The translations under genes were made by a program, and so were the position numbers. Under the pieces are notes generated by a model. The model made no database searches. It had not been told where the DNA came from and saw only the letters and a program-made list of their open reading frames with translations. From Halorubrum vacuolatum (lineage in GTDB: Archaea; Halobacteriota; Halobacteria; Halobacteriales; Haloferacaceae), in the NCBI RefSeq assembly GCF_900188065.1, contig NZ_FZNQ01000007.1, forward strand, positions 62,001 through 126,000: a stretch of 64,000 nucleotides of DNA, in the 5' to 3' direction. Positions 9,231 through 16,648 of this stretch are shown in pieces; position 1 is the stretch's first letter; every line of letters begins with the position of its first letter.

Positions 9231-10415
9231 ATGTACGTACTGACCGGTGGCGAGGTGGCGGACGTCGACGGCACGCGACGGGCGGACGTCGCGCTCGCGG
9301 ACGGGGAGGTCGTCGCCGTCGGCGAGGACGCCGCGGAGAAAGCGGCTGAAGCGGCAGCGGGCGGGGAGGAGCCCACCCATGTCGACGTCTCCGGGAACGT
9401 CGTCGCGCCGGGGCTCATCGACGCCCACGTCCACGTGATGATGGACGGCCGCCCGGACGTCGCCACGGCGGTCGGCGAGAGCGACTTCACGGCGAGCTTT
9501 CGGGCCGCCCAGAACCTCCGTGCGGCGCTCGCCGCCGGCGTCGTTGCGGTGCGCGATCTGGGTGCCCGTGGGACGCTCGCGCTCGATGCGGGCGCGCTCG
9601 TCGAAGACGGGGTACTCAGGGGCCCCCGCGTCGTCGCCTGCGGACACAACGTGATCATGACCGGCGGGCACGGCCACTGGTTCGGCCGGGAGGCGGACGG
9701 CCCCGCCGAGGTCCGCAAGGCGGCCCGCGAGCAGCTCAAAGCCGGCGCGGACGTCCTCAAGTGTATGGCGACCGGCGGCGTCCTCACCGAGGGAGCGGTC
9801 ACCGGCGCGCCGGAACTCACCCCCGAGGAGCTGGCGGCGTTCACCGACGCGGCCGCCCCCACGAACACCCCGACGGCCGCCCACGCCCACGGCGACGAGG
9901 GGATCGCGAACGCGGTTCGTGCGGGGATCACGAGCATCGAACACGGGACGTTTATGAGCCGGGAGACGGCCGAGTTGATGGCCGACCGTGGTACCTACTG
10001 GGTCCCGACCGCGAGCGCGTTACACGGCATCGTCGACAACGGGATCGAGGCGGGGATCCCCGCGGATGCCGTCGAGAAGGCCGAGGAAGCCACGGATGCC
10101 TTCGCGGACGCGTGGGAACACGCCATCGACGCGGGCGTCACCATCGCGATGGGGACCGACGCTGGAACCCCGTTCAACACCTTCGAGGGCATCGCCGGCG
10201 AGCTGACCTACATGGTCGAGTACGGGCTCTCACCCGCCGAGGCGCTCGAAGCCGCCACCGTCAACGCCGCCGAACTGCTCGGCTTGGCGGACACCGGACG
10301 GGTCGCGGTCGGCTATCGCGCCGACCTCGTCGTGCTCGGGGGCGACCCGAACGCCGACGCCGGCGCGTGGGCCGAGCCCGAGTCGGTATTTTTCGGCGGC
10401 GAGCGAGTCGTCTGA
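9231..10415 (+). CDS. metal-dependent amidohydrolase (imidazolonepropionase / Xaa-Pro dipeptidase-like)
   Basis: 394 residues, TIM-barrel amidohydrolase. Metal ligands are visible in order: HVHV near residue 65, a Lys in [10 protein letters not shown] near 178, AHAHG near 220, SIEHGT near 240 and MGTDAG near 310. Closest named relatives are imidazolonepropionase-like hydrolases and arginine/proline dipeptidases; the substrate cannot be read from sequence. A single-gene unit with TATA-like ATTTAGG at 9200-9206 and a leaderless ATG. Confidence 0.88.
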   Translation: MYVLTGGEVADVDGTRRADVALADGEVVAVGEDAAEKAAEAAAGGEEPTHVDVSGNVVAPGLIDAHVHVMMDGRPDVATAVGESDFTASFRAAQNLRAALAAGVVAVRDLGARGTLALDAGALVEDGVLRGPRVVACGHNVIMTGGHGHWFGREADGPAEVRKAAREQLKAGADVLKCMATGGVLTEGAVTGAPELTPEELAAFTDAAAPTNTPTAAHAHGDEGIANAVRAGITSIEHGTFMSRETAELMADRGTYWVPTASALHGIVDNGIEAGIPADAVEKAEEATDAFADAWEHAIDAGVTIAMGTDAGTPFNTFEGIAGELTYMVEYGLSPAEALEAATVNAAELLGLADTGRVAVGYRADLVVLGGDPNADAGAWAEPESVFFGGERVV

Positions 10416-10548
10416 GGGTATCCATCGCGCCGGACGCGATGGTTCAAGGTCGCGGTTTTCCCGCCGTGATCGCTCCCGGATCTTGACACCCGTTCACGCG
10501 GTCCGGTCCCTCCGAAACGGTTTTGCTGGCCCCTACCCCACGGTCGGT

Positions 10549-12204
10549 ATGCCGACGGATCCCGATACGGGGTACGACCCCTCGCTGGGTCGGAAGTTCG
10601 TTTTCGTGACGGGGGGCGTCATGTCCGGGTTGGGCAAGGGAATCACGGCCGCGAGCACCGGCCGACTCCTCGCCAACGCGGGCTTCGACGTGACCGCCGT
10701 AAAAGTCGATCCCTACCTCAACGTCGACGCCGGGACGATGAACCCATACGAGCACGGCGAGGTGTACGTGCTCAAAGACGGCGGGGAGGTCGATCTGGAC
10801 CTGGGGAACTACGAACGGTTCCTCGGGACGGACATGACCTTCGATCACAACGTCACGACCGGAAAGACCTACGAACACGTCATCGAGCGCGAGCGCGCCG
10901 GCGACTACCTGGGCAAGACGGTCCAGATCATCCCGCACGTCACCGACGACATCAAACGGCGCATCCGGGAGGCCGCCGAGGGCTCGGACGTCTGTCTCGT
11001 CGAGATCGGCGGGACGGTGGGCGACATCGAGTCGATGCCGTTCCTCGAGGCGCTTCGACAGTTCTCCCACGAGGAGGACCCAGAGGACATCCTCTTTACG
11101 CACGTCACGCTCGTTCCGTACTCGAAAAACGGCGAGCAGAAGACGAAACCGACCCAGCACTCCGTCAAGGAGCTTCGCTCCATCGGGCTCCAACCGGACG
11201 TGCTCGTCGGGCGCTGTGCCGAACGGCTCGATCCGGACGTCAAAGAGAAGATCGCGCTCTTTTGTGACGTGCCCACCGACGCCGTCTTCTCGAATCCCGA
11301 CGTCGAGGACATCTATCACGTCCCGCTGTCCGTCGAGGACGAGGGCCTCGATGAGTACGTGATGGAACGGCTCGGATTGACCGACGAGGCGCTCCCGCGC
11401 GAACAGCGGTCGACGGAGTGGCGCGAGCTGGTCACCCGCGAGCGAACCCACGAGATCGACGTCGCGCTCGTGGGCAAGTACGCCTTAGAGGACGCCTATA
11501 TGTCGATCTACGAGGCGTTGAAGCATGCGGGTATCCAGATGGAGACGGAGGTGAACGTCCAGTGGGTCGACGCCGACGAGACCCGCGATCACCACCTCGA
11601 ACGACTGGAGGCGGCTGATGCCGTCGTCGTCCCTGGGGGATTCGGCTCACGGGGGACGGAGGGGAAGATCGACGCGGTTCGCCACGCCCGCGAGAACGAC
11701 GTGCCGTTCCTCGGGCTCTGTCTCGGCTTCCAGATGGCGGTCGTCGAACACGCGCGTAACGTGCTCGGCATGACAGGGGCGCACTCGGCCGAACTCGATC
11801 CCGAGACCCCGTACCCCGTTATCGACCTGCTTCCCGAACAGCACGAGACCGAGGAGATGGGCGGCACGATGCGGCTCGGCGCCCATGAGACGCAGATCGA
11901 ACCGGACACGCTCGCGGCCGAGGTGTACGACGCGACCGCCTGTACGGAACGGCATCGCCACCGCTACGAGGTGAACCCCGAGTACATCGCCGACCTCGAA
12001 ACCGAGGGGCTCCGCTTCTCGGGTCGGACCGGTCGGCGGATGGAGATCCTCGAACGCGAGGATCACCCGTTCTTCTTCGGCACGCAGGCGCATCCGGAGT
12101 TCCGGTCGCGACCCGACCGGGCGAGTCCCCCATTTGTCGCGCTCGTTGAGGCGGCGCTCGAATCGACGGACACAACCGAGCGGAACGCGGACGCCACGAT
12201 ATAA
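10549..12204 (+). CDS. pyrG: CTP synthase
   Basis: 551 residues. The N-terminal synthetase domain opens with [20 protein letters not shown] (ATP loop), and the C-terminal class I glutamine amidotransferase domain carries the nucleophile in GLCLGFQM (Cys near residue 391) and the His-x-Glu pair in AHPEF near the end. Converts UTP to CTP with glutamine-derived ammonia. Start at 10549 is preferred over 10483 because family members begin shortly before this loop and a TATA-like TTTTGCT sits at 10521-10527. Its stop overlaps the guaAb ATG by one base. Confidence 0.96.
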   Translation: MPTDPDTGYDPSLGRKFVFVTGGVMSGLGKGITAASTGRLLANAGFDVTAVKVDPYLNVDAGTMNPYEHGEVYVLKDGGEVDLDLGNYERFLGTDMTFDHNVTTGKTYEHVIERERAGDYLGKTVQIIPHVTDDIKRRIREAAEGSDVCLVEIGGTVGDIESMPFLEALRQFSHEEDPEDILFTHVTLVPYSKNGEQKTKPTQHSVKELRSIGLQPDVLVGRCAERLDPDVKEKIALFCDVPTDAVFSNPDVEDIYHVPLSVEDEGLDEYVMERLGLTDEALPREQRSTEWRELVTRERTHEIDVALVGKYALEDAYMSIYEALKHAGIQMETEVNVQWVDADETRDHHLERLEAADAVVVPGGFGSRGTEGKIDAVRHARENDVPFLGLCLGFQMAVVEHARNVLGMTGAHSAELDPETPYPVIDLLPEQHETEEMGGTMRLGAHETQIEPDTLAAEVYDATACTERHRHRYEVNPEYIADLETEGLRFSGRTGRRMEILEREDHPFFFGTQAHPEFRSRPDRASPPFVALVEAALESTDTTERNADATI

Positions 12205-13121
12205 TGGTCGAGACGGACACCTTCATCGACGAGGCGGTCGCGGAGATCGAGGCGGCGATCGGCGACGCCAACGCCGTCATCGCGCTCTCGGGCGGCGTCG
12301 ACTCCTCGGTCGCCGCGACGCTCGCCCACCGAGCGATCGGCGACCGACTCACCCCCGTCTACGTCGACACGGGGCTCATGCGTAAAGGCGAGACCGACGA
12401 GATCCGCGAGACGTTCTCGTTCATGGACTCCCTGCGGGTGATCGAGGCACAGGATCGCTTCTTCGAGCGGCTCGCGGGCGTGACGGACCCCGAGGAGAAA
12501 CGACACGTCATCGGCGAGGGCTTCATCGCGGAGTTCGAGGACGTCGCCCGCGAGGTCGACGCCGACTACCTCGTGCAGGGGACGATCTACCCGGACCGGA
12601 TCGAATCGGAGGGGAACATCAAATCCCACCACAACGTCGGTGGCCTCCCCGAGGTCGTCGATTTCGAGGGGATCGTCGAGCCGGTGCGTGACCTCTACAA
12701 AGATGAGGTTCGCGAGGTCGCCCGCGCGCTCGGATTGGAGGAGGTCGTCTCCGAGCGGATGCCCTTCCCCGGTCCCGGGCTGGCGGTGCGGGTCGTCGGC
12801 GAGGTGACCCCGGAGAAGGCGGCGGTGGCCCGCGAGGCCTGCCACGTCGTCGAGGAGGAACTGGAGGAGTACGAGCCATGGCAGGCGTTCGGGGCCGTCC
12901 TCGGCAAGGCGACGGGGGTGAAAGGCGACAACCGCGTTCACGGATGGGTCGTCGCCGTCCGCGCCGTCGAGAGCCGTGATGGAATGACCGCGCGCGCCCA
13001 GGAGATCGACTGGGGGACGCTCCAGCGGATCCAGAGCCGGATCACCGGCGAGAACGAGAACGTCGCGCGCGTCGTCTACGACGTCACCCACAAGCCGCCG
13101 GCGACGATCGAGTACGAGTGA
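12204..13121 (+). CDS. guaAb: GMP synthase subunit B (ATP-pyrophosphatase half)
   Basis: 305 residues. PP-loop SGGVDSSV near residue 30 and the C-terminal dimerisation domain ending [13 protein letters not shown]...PPATIEYE. In archaea GMP synthase is split: this half adenylates XMP and uses ammonia from a separate GuaAa glutaminase, which is not in the window. The start codon overlaps the pyrG stop (TAATG), so translation is probably coupled. Confidence 0.96.
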   Translation: MVETDTFIDEAVAEIEAAIGDANAVIALSGGVDSSVAATLAHRAIGDRLTPVYVDTGLMRKGETDEIRETFSFMDSLRVIEAQDRFFERLAGVTDPEEKRHVIGEGFIAEFEDVAREVDADYLVQGTIYPDRIESEGNIKSHHNVGGLPEVVDFEGIVEPVRDLYKDEVREVARALGLEEVVSERMPFPGPGLAVRVVGEVTPEKAAVAREACHVVEEELEEYEPWQAFGAVLGKATGVKGDNRVHGWVVAVRAVESRDGMTARAQEIDWGTLQRIQSRITGENENVARVVYDVTHKPPATIEYE

Positions 13122-13498
13122 TGTCGGGACTCACCATGCTCGTGGTCGGCGACGACCCGCACGGCCTCGGCGAGGAACTGGAGGCGCTCGACGTGACGAT
13201 CACCCGAGTCGCGGTACCGGTCACGGGCGAGACGATGACGGACGCGGGCCTTGCGGACGCCGCGGTCGTCGTCGTCACCGAGATGTCGGAGGCGGCCGCG
13301 CTCGCGGTCGCGAAGGAGCACAACCCCGCCGTCCGGGCGGTCACCTATTCGGGCCGCTCCCTCCCGGCGTATGCCGCCCGCGTGACCGATCTCGCGGTCG
13401 ACCCCGACCTCGTTCCGGTGGGGGTCGTCGCCGAGGAGCTGGTCGCGGAGGCGACCGGTGAGGGCGTCGGGACGGCGCCTGAGGAAGCGACCGACTGA
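13121..13498 (+). CDS. DUF7126-type haloarchaeal protein
   Basis: 125 residues, alpha/beta, with a Rossmann-like opening (MLVVGDDPHGLG) and a second strand AAVVVVTEM. I believe this is the haloarchaeal DUF7126 family, which is sometimes mislabelled CTP synthetase because it neighbours pyrG; it contains no synthase motif. ATG at 13121 overlaps the guaAb TGA by one base, so all three genes form one translationally coupled operon. A role in nucleotide supply is inferred from position only. Confidence 0.7.
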   Translation: MSGLTMLVVGDDPHGLGEELEALDVTITRVAVPVTGETMTDAGLADAAVVVVTEMSEAAALAVAKEHNPAVRAVTYSGRSLPAYAARVTDLAVDPDLVPVGVVAEELVAEATGEGVGTAPEEATD

Positions 13499-13565
13499 TC
13501 GCTCCCACCACGCGTCATGTTCATGCCGTCCGAATCACCTGCGGCTTCTGCCCACGCTCCCCCCG

Positions 13566-13573
13566 CTTATGTA
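13566..13573 (+). promoter_or_regulatory. TATA box of the DUF7119 gene
   Basis: CTTATGTA lies 22-29 bases before the ATG at 13595, implying a leaderless transcript and separating this gene from the pyrG operon. Confidence 0.55.
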
Positions 13574-13594
13574 TCAGGCGACGTTTGATCACGT

Positions 13595-14257
13595 ATGACC
13601 GAGGAATCGGGCGGTGACCGTCGCTCGCCGGTCGGATCGCCCGTCGTTCGCGCGGACCCGGAGATCACCGGTGAGCGGGCCGCGGAGGCGGTCGGATTTG
13701 ATCCCGATGACCCAGAGAGCGTCGCGCTCGCCGCGGAGACGGTACGTCGGTTCGCGACCGGGGACGTCGCGGACGGGGACCACGTGTTGATGTTGCGCGG
13801 GGCGGCCGCCTGTGCCGCGCTCGTGCGCGGCGTCGGGTCATACAAGGCGGCCGCCGAGCGGGCCGGTGACGGCGTCTCCGTCTCCTTCATCAGAAAGTGG
13901 GCGCGGGTCCACGACCTCCCGCAGGCGATCCGCCGCCACGTCGCCCGCGGGGATATCGCGCCGAGCGCGGCGAAACACGTCGCCCGCGTCGCCGGCACGG
14001 ACCGCTACCTGCTCGCGTGGGCGACGCTCGATGCCGATCTCACCGTTCGGGAGGTCCGGTCGGTCGTCTCGGCGGTCCATGATGGGACCGACGCCGTCAC
14101 CGCGCTTTCGGAGCGCGGCGTCGACGTCGGCGAACTGACCGTCCAGCTCCCGGTGGATGCGTACGTCGAACTCCGCCGTCGGGCGTCGATGGCGAACGCC
14201 GATCCCGGAGCGATCGCCGGGGAGGCGCTCGAAACGTACTTTTCGACGGACAGTTGA
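13595..14257 (+). CDS. DUF7119 haloarchaeal protein with ParB-like helical core
   Basis: 220 residues, acidic. I recognise the haloarchaeal DUF7119 type. Residues about 85-165 (SVSFIRKWARVHDLP, then DIAPSAAKHVARV, then LDADLTVREVRSVVSAV) resemble the helix-turn-helix plus helical core of ParB/Spo0J-type DNA-binding proteins. No CTP-binding or nuclease motif is seen. A DNA-binding role is an inference from that resemblance. Confidence 0.6.
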   Translation: MTEESGGDRRSPVGSPVVRADPEITGERAAEAVGFDPDDPESVALAAETVRRFATGDVADGDHVLMLRGAAACAALVRGVGSYKAAAERAGDGVSVSFIRKWARVHDLPQAIRRHVARGDIAPSAAKHVARVAGTDRYLLAWATLDADLTVREVRSVVSAVHDGTDAVTALSERGVDVGELTVQLPVDAYVELRRRASMANADPGAIAGEALETYFSTDS

Positions 14258-14280
14258 GCGAGCCCCCCGACCTCGGTTCG

Positions 14281-15645
14281 TTATCTCCCCCCGCCGTTTC
14301 TGTCCATCTCCGCGAACGCCATGACGGCCGCCGCGATCGCCTCACGACCCCGCTCCACCTCGCTCCAGCGGATCGACTCGTTCGGGTAGTGCGCCTCTCG
14401 GATGTCGCCGGGGCCGAAGAGGACCGCCGGGATCCCGGCGTCGACGAAGTGGCGCGAATCGGCCCCGTAGGTCGCCCCCGCGGGTTCCGCGTCCGGGACC
14501 CCCGCTTTTTTCGCCCCAGCCCGGACGGCCTCGACGATCGGCTCGTCGGGGTCGATGGCGCAGGGCTCGAACTGGACGGAGAAGCGCTCGAAGGTCGGCG
14601 GATGGTCGCGGAGCCACGGGTCGTCCGCGACGATGGCGTCGAGTCGGTCACGGAAGGTCCGCTCCGCTTCGGCGACGGTTTCGCCGGGGGCGACGCCGAT
14701 CCGGAACTCGGCGGTCAGCGATGCCGGGACCGTGGAGGCCCACGATCCTGCCCGGACGGTCCCACAGACGACGGGATACGGGACGGGGAAGTCCTCATAC
14801 AGCGGGTGAGCGTGCGTCTCGGCGCGCTCGGCTTCGAGCTCCATGAACGCCCGGCGGATCCGTTCGAATCGCGGGAGGACGTCCTCGCCGTGCCAGCGCG
14901 CGGCGGCGTGGGCGCTCCGGCCGGTCAGTTCCAGCCGGGCCATGAGGCTCCCGCCGCAGGCGATCACCGGGGTCAGGTCCGTGGGCTCCGCGACGATCGC
15001 CGCGTCGCGCTCGAACGGATAGGGGTTCGCAAGCGCCGCGGTCGCCGCGCCGTAGCCGCCGTCCTCCTCGCCCGCGACGGCCTCGACGACGATTCGGAGG
15101 TTCAGATCGCGCGCCCCGGATTCGACCGCCTCGCGCACGTCGAGGGCGGCGCCCACACACGCGGCGACCCCCGATTTCATGTCGGTGGCCCCGCGTGCGG
15201 TCAGCGTCTCACCGGGGTCGGTTCCCTCGAATCTCTCGCCGTCTTCATCCTGATCGCCCCCGTGGCGGGTCGGTTTGAACGGGTCGTTCTCCCACGAGTC
15301 GGCCTCGGCGGGCACGACGTCGAGGTGGCCGTTGCAGACGATCGTCGGGTACTCGTCGCCGGCGGCTTCGGTGTCGGGTGCATCTGCAGCCGTCGGATCG
15401 AGGGGTGCCTCGCCGAGTGCGAGGACGCCGGCGACGCTTCGGCGGTCCTCGACGTCGATCGCTGTGGGGTCGTCGGGGAAGGAGGGATGGGCCGCGAGCA
15501 GGTCGGCGTCGGCCTCCCAGGTGTACGTGTGAAACCCGAGGGCGTCGAGGCGGTCGCGGAGCCAGTCGGCGGCCGCGGCCTCCTCGCCGGCGGTCGACCG
15601 GAATCGGCAGAGCCGGTCGGTGAATCGGCGCAGGTCGAACTCCAT
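14281..15645 (-). CDS. M20 family metallopeptidase (ArgE/DapE-like)
   Basis: 454 residues. Di-zinc site signatures in order: NGHLDVVPAE near residue 105, GATDMKSGVAA near 160 (bridging Asp) and EEDGGYGA near 190 (catalytic Glu); the lid dimerisation domain follows, and GADSRHFVDAGIPAVLFGPG near 400 carries the last His. Probably a deacylase or dipeptidase; ArgE, DapE and carboxypeptidase-type members are hard to separate by eye. Monocistronic, convergent with DUF7119. Confidence 0.88.
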   Translation of the reverse strand: MEFDLRRFTDRLCRFRSTAGEEAAAADWLRDRLDALGFHTYTWEADADLLAAHPSFPDDPTAIDVEDRRSVAGVLALGEAPLDPTAADAPDTEAAGDEYPTIVCNGHLDVVPAEADSWENDPFKPTRHGGDQDEDGERFEGTDPGETLTARGATDMKSGVAACVGAALDVREAVESGARDLNLRIVVEAVAGEEDGGYGAATAALANPYPFERDAAIVAEPTDLTPVIACGGSLMARLELTGRSAHAAARWHGEDVLPRFERIRRAFMELEAERAETHAHPLYEDFPVPYPVVCGTVRAGSWASTVPASLTAEFRIGVAPGETVAEAERTFRDRLDAIVADDPWLRDHPPTFERFSVQFEPCAIDPDEPIVEAVRAGAKKAGVPDAEPAGATYGADSRHFVDAGIPAVLFGPGDIREAHYPNESIRWSEVERGREAIAAAVMAFAEMDRNGGGR

Positions 15646-15732
15646 GGTCGCGGCGATGCGGTCGGCGGCCCTAACGGTTCTGGTCGGGGTGGGGTGGGTG
15701 GATCGGCGGCGTCGACTGCCCCCCTTTCTAAA

Positions 15733-15740
15733 CGCTTATG
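15733..15740 (+). promoter_or_regulatory. TATA box of tRNA-Lys
   Basis: CGCTTATG lies 27-34 bases before the mature 5' end of the tRNA, the usual archaeal spacing. Confidence 0.55.
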
Positions 15741-15766
15741 AGGGCGCTGGCGCTAGGGAGGAGTGC

Positions 15767-15840
15767 GGGCCGGTAGCTCAGTTAGGGAGAGCGTCCGGCT
15801 TTTAACCGGACGGTCGGGGGTTCGAATCCCTCCCGGCCCG
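15767..15840 (+). tRNA. tRNA-Lys (anticodon TTT)
   Basis: 74 bases folding into a normal cloverleaf: acceptor GGGCCGG/CCGGCCC with discriminator G, D arm containing TAGCTCAGTTAGGGAGAGC, anticodon stem GTCCGG/CCGGAC with loop CTTTTAA (anticodon 15801-15803), and T arm GGGGGTTCGAATCCC. No intron and no encoded CCA. Confidence 0.97.
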
Positions 15841-15857
15841 CTTTCTCGCGGCGAGCA
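15818..15857 (+). repeat. direct repeat copy 1: tRNA-Lys 3' end plus flank
   Basis: This 40-base stretch covers the T loop, acceptor 3' strand and 17 bases after the tRNA. It recurs at 15933-15972 with 38 of 40 bases identical (differences at 15838/15953 and 15853/15968). Confidence 0.85.
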
Positions 15858-15903
15858 ACCCCGCGAGCCGCGAGGTTGTCGAAGAGGGGGGGATTCGAAC
15901 TAC

Positions 15904-15928
15904 GCGAGACGAGCGGAGCGAGTCTCGC
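15904..15928. repeat. inverted repeat between the tRNA-Lys 3' copies
   Basis: GCGAGAC (15904-15910) and GTCTCGC (15922-15928) form a perfect 7-bp stem with an 11-base loop. It could be a terminator-like structure of the tRNA gene or part of a degenerate intergenic repeat; no T-run follows. Confidence 0.5.
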
Positions 15929-15932
15929 CATC

Positions 15933-15972
15933 GGGTTCGAATCCCTCCCGGCTCGCTTTCTCGCGGCAAGCA
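15933..15972 (+). repeat. direct repeat copy 2: displaced tRNA-Lys 3' end (attachment-site-like)
   Basis: Second copy of the tRNA-Lys 3' end, 115 bases downstream of the first. Direct repeats of a tRNA 3' end are what site-specific integration by tyrosine integrases leaves (attL/attR). Here only about 75 bases lie between copies, so no element remains. A local duplication is the alternative. No integrase gene is in the window. Confidence 0.6.
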
Positions 15973-16080
15973 GATTCTCTGTTTAAACGAAGAGAGGATA
16001 TTGGTTGTCGATAGAACCGGGCGTTTATGAATCGACACGGTTGCGTAGGCCCTGCTGTGGTTGTGTTGACGCTCCCACTT

Positions 16081-16263
16081 TTAAGAGTGGCCGACGCCCA
16101 TCGCGGTCCGGCACTTTCGGCAGCGGAAGAACGTTTTGTTACTGCTGTAGACGCTGATCGATCCGTCGTCCGAGACCTCCATCTCGGATACCTCTTCGCT
16201 TTCGAGATCGTCCGCCGATTCGATCGTTTCGCCGCACTGGGGACAGGTTAACGGTCCTGACAT
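16081..16263 (-). CDS. small two-CxxC zinc-ribbon protein
   Basis: 60 residues. CPQCGE near residue 8 and CRKCRT near residue 50 form a likely zinc ribbon, with an acidic middle. Start MSGPLTCP at 16263 is preferred to an upstream in-frame codon, because TATA-like TGTATAC on the minus strand at about 16283-16290 gives a leaderless start. Many small zinc-finger proteins of this kind exist in haloarchaea; function is not known from the sequence. Confidence 0.7.
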   Translation of the reverse strand: MSGPLTCPQCGETIESADDLESEEVSEMEVSDDGSISVYSSNKTFFRCRKCRTAMGVGHS

Positions 16264-16648
16264 ACCCTGCACTACCACGACAGTATACAAGTAGCTGCCA
16301 CGGATGTGTGTCACTCACGCACAGACGAGAGATCGCTCACTGGAGCGCTTGGATAGCCCCGTCAGATCGGCTCCCGGTGCCACCCCCTCAATCGCAGCCT
16401 CAGTTCCCCACAGCCTCAGCCCTCCCCAGCCTCGCAGCCGGCGGACCGCCAGCACCGCTTGGCGGTCCGCCGACTGCTCCCTCGCGCTCGGTTCACGCCC
16501 TTCGGGCGCTCACCGGACCGCGCCAACCGCGCCGGAAATATATAAGCGGCGATCCTCGCGCTCGTAAATATATAACTCCGAGTCCGCAACGGTCGGTTCC
16601 GCCTTCCGCCTCCCGACGCCTTTTGAGGGTGCCGTGGAAGGGGGATGT
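16264..16648. other. 385-base gene-free region with palindrome and AT-rich boxes
   Basis: Holds the promoter of the zinc-ribbon gene at its left end, a C-rich stretch (16370-16435), a perfect hairpin at 16441-16470, TATA-like ATATATAAG at about 16538-16546 and AAATATATAAC at about 16565-16575, and the S9 peptidase promoter TTTTGAGG at about 16621-16628. Short open frames here have neither haloarchaeal acidic bias nor recognisable domains and are not called. Confidence 0.6.
16441..16470. repeat. perfect 11-bp-stem hairpin
   Basis: GCGGACCGCCA (16441-16451) and TGGCGGTCCGC (16460-16470) are exact reverse complements around an 8-base loop. No T-run follows on either strand, so it is not an obvious terminator; it may belong to a GC-rich intergenic repeat family. 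Confidence 0.75.

Noticed and set aside
14254-15741. 495-codon plus-strand open frame
   Set aside because: Exact antisense shadow of the M20 peptidase, whose zinc motifs are intact; high GC produces long antisense frames.
15884-15900. Second T-arm-like GGATTCGAAC as part of another tRNA gene
   Set aside because: No acceptor, D or anticodon arm can be built around it; only a fragment of T-loop-like sequence.
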